Program-made: the position numbers and the translations under genes
Notes under the pieces: model-generated
Database searches by the model: none
Told to the model about the DNA's origin: nothing
The model's input: only the letters and a program-made list of their open reading frames with translations
NCBI RefSeq assembly: GCF_013177295.1
Contig: NZ_CP053642.1
Span: 1,054,001 to 1,118,000 of the forward strand
DNA from: Actinomyces marmotae
GTDB taxonomy: Bacteria > Actinomycetota > Actinomycetes > Actinomycetales > Actinomycetaceae
Reading direction: 5' to 3'
Length of the DNA stretch: 64,000 nucleotides
Part shown: one piece after another, positions 61,132-64,000 of the stretch
Layout of the letters: every line of letters begins with the position of its first letter
How positions within the stretch are numbered: position 1 is the stretch's first letter

Positions 61132-62013
61132 ATGAGTCCCTTACGCCGTGCCGGTTCCCGACCGCCATTCCGCCTGCCGCGCGTCGCGGCCCTGACCCCG
61201 GGCAGGGGCGGCCAGCCCCGCCTGCTCATCGACGCGCCCTCGGGGGCCGCCGAGATCTACCTCCATGGAGCGCACCTGACCTCCTGGATCCCCCGGGGTG
61301 GCGGTGAGGTCCTGTTCACCTCCCGCCAGGCCGTCTTCGACGGGCGGACCGCCATCCGGGGCGGCGTGCCCCTGTGCCTCCCCTGGTTCGCCTCCGGGCC
61401 CGACGGCGCGCGGAGGCCCTCCCACGGATGGGCCCGGATCATGGAATGGGAGCCGCGCTGCGTCGAGAGCCGGCCCGACGGCGCCGTGCGGGTCCTCATG
61501 GCCCTGAAGCATGATGGGCTGAGCCTCCTCTACGAGATCAGCGTGGGGGAGGAACTGGGGCTGTCCCTGTCGATCAGCAACCGGGGGGCGGCGCCCCGGA
61601 GCGTGGAGGCGGCGCTGCACACCTACCTGCGGGTCGGCGACGTGACCGCCGTGCGGATCGTCGGGCTGGAGGGGCGCGAGTACGTGGACAAGGTGGCCGG
61701 GGGCGCCGCCTCGGTGCAGGCCGGCCCCCTGGGCGTGCGCGGCCCCGTGGACAGGATCTACGAGTCCGGCGCGCCGACGATGGTCTTCGACCCGGCGCTC
61801 GGCCGCCGCGCGCGGGTCTCGCCCACGGGGTCGGAACAGACCGTTATCTGGAACCCGTGGAGCAGTGGCGCCGCCGCGCTGGCGGATATGGCCGAGGAGG
61901 AGTTCCCGACGATGGTGTGCGTCGAGACCGCCCGGTTGGGCCGTTCCGCGGCCCTGCTCGGGCCGGGGGAGACCATGGCCATGGGGGCCAGGATCGCCGT
62001 CGAGAGCCTGTGA
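61132..62013 (+). CDS. D-hexose-6-phosphate mutarotase (YeaD type, aldose 1-epimerase fold)
   Basis: A 293-residue galactose-mutarotase-like protein that interconverts the anomers of glucose 6-phosphate. Motifs are YLHGAHLTSWIPRGG, GGVPLCLPWFA, HGWARIMEW (catalytic His), LHTYLRVGDV, and the late WNPWSSGAAALADMAEEEFPTMVCVETA with the catalytic Glu. The ATG is leaderless by its TAGCGT box. It may assist glycolysis alongside PTS sugar import, but no operon link exists. Confidence 0.92.
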   Translation: MSPLRRAGSRPPFRLPRVAALTPGRGGQPRLLIDAPSGAAEIYLHGAHLTSWIPRGGGEVLFTSRQAVFDGRTAIRGGVPLCLPWFASGPDGARRPSHGWARIMEWEPRCVESRPDGAVRVLMALKHDGLSLLYEISVGEELGLSLSISNRGAAPRSVEAALHTYLRVGDVTAVRIVGLEGREYVDKVAGGAASVQAGPLGVRGPVDRIYESGAPTMVFDPALGRRARVSPTGSEQTVIWNPWSSGAAALADMAEEEFPTMVCVETARLGRSAALLGPGETMAMGARIAVESL

Positions 62014-62069
62014 GGAGCGGGGTGAGCCCGGGCGCCGCGGCGCTGTGAGATGAAGCACCGCGGGGTGAT

Positions 62070-62099
62070 TTGCGCGCGAGCGCTCCTCCTGGGTAACTT
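62070..62099 (+). promoter_or_regulatory. Promoter of the tRNA-Leu gene
   Basis: A -35 box TTGCGC (62070-62075) and a -10 box TAACTT (62094-62099) are 18 bp apart. The predicted start, about 62107, is 43 bases before the mature tRNA. Confidence 0.55.
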
Positions 62100-62149
62100 T
62101 CTCTGCGTTGCCGGCGCGGGATGCCCGAGCGGGCGGCGCAACTGAATAG

Positions 62150-62237
62150 GTCCGAGTGGCGGAATTGGTAGACGCGCTAGCTTGAGGTGCTAGTGCCTTA
62201 TTAAACGGGCGTGGGGGTTCAAGTCCCCCCTCGGACA
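62150..62237 (+). tRNA. tRNA-Leu(GAG)
   Basis: The acceptor arms GTCCGAG (62150-62156) and CTCGGAC (62230-62236) pair, with discriminator base A at 62237. The anticodon arm is CTAGC-TTGAGGT-GCTAG, giving anticodon GAG for CUC/CUU leucine codons. A long variable arm, as in all class II tRNAs, and the T arm GGGGG-TTCAAGT-CCCCC follow. The CCA end is not encoded. It has its own promoter and terminator. Confidence 0.95.
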
Positions 62238-62241
62238 CGGC

Positions 62242-62284
62242 GAGGGCGGGCCCCAGGAGTGATCCTGGGGCCCGCCCTCATTTT
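62242..62284. terminator. Rho-independent terminator of the tRNA gene
   Basis: A perfect 17-bp stem (62242-62258 with 62263-62279) with a GTGA loop is followed by ATTTTC. It may also serve the convergent DUF805 gene. Confidence 0.92.
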
Positions 62285-62326
62285 CTGCTCCCGGTTGTTT
62301 TGCTTCCGGTTGCTCCCGGACGGGGC

Positions 62327-62878
62327 TCAGGCCCACTTGGGCCGGAACAACTCCGGCCTCGATGACGACAGCAGCAGGACGAGCAGCCAGATCGGCCCGG
62401 CGATGGGCACGAAGCTGATGAACCACCATCCGCCGGACTTGCCGACATCGTGGAGGCGGCGGACCTGGACCGCGATGGAGGGGATGATGAGAGCCAGGTT
62501 GAAGATCGCAATGGCGATGAGGCAGGGGGTCGCGATGGCGACCGCCCAATCGGCCACATCGGGCTTGTCATAGACCGTCTTGGCGGGGATCTCGCCGACC
62601 CTGAGCGAGACGACGGCGATCGTCAGCAGGCCGACGGAGACCAGGAGGCGGAACAGCAAGGGCCACACCAGCTCCGAGACCGAGGCGGTTCCCCGGAACT
62701 GGGCGTAGCGGCGGAAGAAGCGGCGCAGGGCCTCGCCGAAGGAGGCCCCGGGGAGGGCGGCGAGCTCAGCGGGGAGCATGGGCGTCTGGGGCGCCCCAGG
62801 AGCGGGGGCGCCCATGGGGTCGCCGGGCTGGGCATAGGGAACCTGAGGAGGCTGGATGCTTCCATGGGAAACGGACAA
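62327..62878 (-). CDS. DUF805 family membrane protein
   Basis: A 183-residue membrane protein. A Pro/Gln/Gly-rich cytoplasmic N-terminus (residues 1-45) leads into the DUF805 domain with FRRYAQFRGTASVSELVWPLLF, helices at about 67-90, 107-128 and 152-172, and the conserved VRRLHDVGKSGGWW. The TTG at 62878 is chosen as start because AGGAG stands five bases before it; no ATG fits. The function of DUF805 proteins is unknown. Confidence 0.88.
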   Translation of the reverse strand: MSVSHGSIQPPQVPYAQPGDPMGAPAPGAPQTPMLPAELAALPGASFGEALRRFFRRYAQFRGTASVSELVWPLLFRLLVSVGLLTIAVVSLRVGEIPAKTVYDKPDVADWAVAIATPCLIAIAIFNLALIIPSIAVQVRRLHDVGKSGGWWFISFVPIAGPIWLLVLLLSSSRPELFRPKWA

Positions 62879-63068
62879 GATGACTCCTGTTGGTGAAAGA
62901 CAAGGACTTACGGCCTGCGATGATGTTGGCTCATCGCCAGAACCGCCGCACATCGTAACGGATTCGTATCGCCCTTGACGTGGACCTCGATCCGCGCCGC
63001 GCGGGGCGGTCGCCCCCGTGCCGGGCTCCGCGGCTGCCGTTCCGGCCAGGGGCGGCGGGCCGCCTGAT

Positions 63069-63074
63069 TAGGAT
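63069..63074 (+). promoter_or_regulatory. -10 box of the leaderless acetyltransferase fusion gene
   Basis: TAGGAT, then six bases, then ATG at 63081. Confidence 0.5.
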
Positions 63075-63080
63075 CGGGGC

Positions 63081-64000
63081 ATGCAGCCCTTCGAGATCAC
63101 CGTCCCAGCCGAGGCGGGCCGCCCGGGCCTCCTCCTGTCCGCGCCCACGATGGACGACGCCGAGCGGGTCCACGAGATCTGCCAGGACCCCGAGATCCAC
63201 CGCTGGACGCTCGCCCCCTCGCCCTATTCCCTCGACGACGCCAGGCGCTACCTCGCCGACGTTGTCGCCCCCGGCTGGGAGACGGGGAGCGAGTTCACCT
63301 GGGCCATCCGCGAGCGGCGCGGCGCGGGTGGGGATGGCGCGGACGGGAGGCTCGTGGGGATGATCGGGCTGCGCCTCGACTCCTCCGGCAGGGGCGATCT
63401 CGGCTTCTGGGTGGCGCCCGAGGCCCGCGGCAGGGGGGTGGCCACTCGGGCGGCGGGCGCCGTGGTCGATGCCGCCCTCGATCCCGGCGCCCTGGCCCTT
63501 CCCGCCGTGTCCTGGAGCTGCTGGATCGAGGACGGCGTGCCCAACTGGCCGTCGTGGCGGATCGCCTGGTCCCTCGGCTTCACCCGCGAGGGGCTGCGGC
63601 GCGCGGCCCTCGTGCGCGATGGGCGCCGCCTCGACGAGTGGACGGCCACGCTCCTGGCCGGGGAGCCCCGGCGCCCCGTGGCCCCCTGGGACGGGCCGGC
63701 GGTGCCCGCTCAGGCCCCGCTCGTCGCTCATGACGGCGTCGGCGAGCGCGAGGGCGACGACCCTGAGGCGCTCGTGCGGCGGTTCCACCGCGTCTACGGG
63801 CTGCCCATCCGCGACGATGGGCCGAGCCTGGATCGCGAGAGCCTGGACATGCGGATGAGCCTGATCGCCGAGGAGTTCGCCGAGCTGACCGGCGCCGTCT
63901 ACGGCCGGGCCGCCAGGGCTGAGATCGAGGCCGCCTGCACCCGGGCGCGCGCGGCCGACGACGGCTCCCGGGACCTCGTCGAGACGGCGGACGCTCTGGC
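63081..64000 (+). CDS. GNAT acetyltransferase fused to a MazG/PRA-PH-like domain, 3'-truncated by the window edge
   Basis: At least 306 residues, running off the window. Residues 1-195 form a GNAT domain of the RimJ/RimL type with LGFWVAPEARGRGVATRAAGAVV (acetyl-CoA site) and SWRIAWSLGFTREG. A Pro-rich linker follows. From about 228 the sequence (LVRRFHRVYGLPIRDDG, then LIAEEFAELTGAVYG, then RDLVETADAL) looks like the all-alpha NTP pyrophosphatase family, where EExxE and ExxD carry the magnesium. The fusion suggests linked acetylation and nucleotide clean-up, but both substrates are unknown. The start is supported by TAGGAT six bases upstream. Confidence 0.8.
   Translation, partial: MQPFEITVPAEAGRPGLLLSAPTMDDAERVHEICQDPEIHRWTLAPSPYSLDDARRYLADVVAPGWETGSEFTWAIRERRGAGGDGADGRLVGMIGLRLDSSGRGDLGFWVAPEARGRGVATRAAGAVVDAALDPGALALPAVSWSCWIEDGVPNWPSWRIAWSLGFTREGLRRAALVRDGRRLDEWTATLLAGEPRRPVAPWDGPAVPAQAPLVAHDGVGEREGDDPEALVRRFHRVYGLPIRDDGPSLDRESLDMRMSLIAEEFAELTGAVYGRAARAEIEAACTRARAADDGSRDLVETADAL

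Overview
The window is GC-rich, densely packed chromosomal DNA from an actinobacterium, most likely Actinomyces or a close relative in the Actinomycetaceae. The evidence is the set of Actinobacteria-specific genes (SepH, DUF4193, DUF3710, DUF3159, DUF7455, a fused DEDD exonuclease/GIY-YIG protein, a PASTA kinase, class II DAHP synthase, ImuA/ImuB/DnaE2), a PPi-type phosphofructokinase, and many apparently leaderless genes with a TANNNT box six bases before the start codon. No rRNA, CRISPR array, prophage or insertion sequence is visible. One tRNA, tRNA-Leu(GAG), is present.

Layout. 1-3.5 kb: the end of an ABC ATPase, an NfeD/SPFH membrane pair and a SpoU-type RNA methyltransferase. 3.6-9.4 kb: a beta-glucoside-type PTS permease, an ABC-F ATPase, an A-type Fe-S carrier and an FKBP lipoprotein. 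9.5-14 kb: superoxide dismutase, a lone receiver-like protein, the exonuclease/GIY-YIG fusion, a PlsC-type acyltransferase and a very small Tat lipoprotein. 14-24 kb: PPi-phosphofructokinase, a non-coding stretch with a 172-bp concentric palindrome, DAHP synthase, a 1,094-residue helical-repeat protein, a PknL-like kinase and a polyprenyl diphosphate synthase. 24-38.8 kb: the principal sigma factor (with an unusual N-terminal domain), a lipoprotein, DUF7455, a thiol oxidoreductase/DoxX pair, a second type II topoisomerase (ParE/ParC-like) with an acetyltransferase and an amidohydrolase between its genes, a phosphodiesterase and SepH.

39-46 kb: DUF4193, DUF3710, an OB-fold protein, DUF3159, two TrkA/RCK proteins, an APC-type permease and an RNA methyltransferase. 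From memory this order matches the Rv2699c-Rv2689c region of Mycobacterium tuberculosis. The RCK proteins and permease probably form a potassium transport module. 46-51 kb: aconitase, TrmL, an SDR and a YbhB protein. 51-60 kb: the SOS mutasome. imuA-imuB and dnaE2 are separated by two opposite-strand genes (PAP2 phosphatase, amino acid permease), but both start after a LexA-type box followed by an almost identical leader. 60-64 kb: an AI-2E family exporter, a hexose-6-phosphate mutarotase, tRNA-Leu, a DUF805 protein and a GNAT acetyltransferase fused to a MazG/PRA-PH-like domain that runs off the end.

The most unusual feature is the sigma factor. Between its acidic N-terminal tail and conserved region 1.2 lies about 105 residues resembling the N-terminal cap and first coils of a secreted parallel beta-helix protein. 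Other points of interest are the 172-bp palindrome upstream of DAHP synthase, a nested palindrome in the erpA leader, the widespread leaderless starts and several domain fusions.
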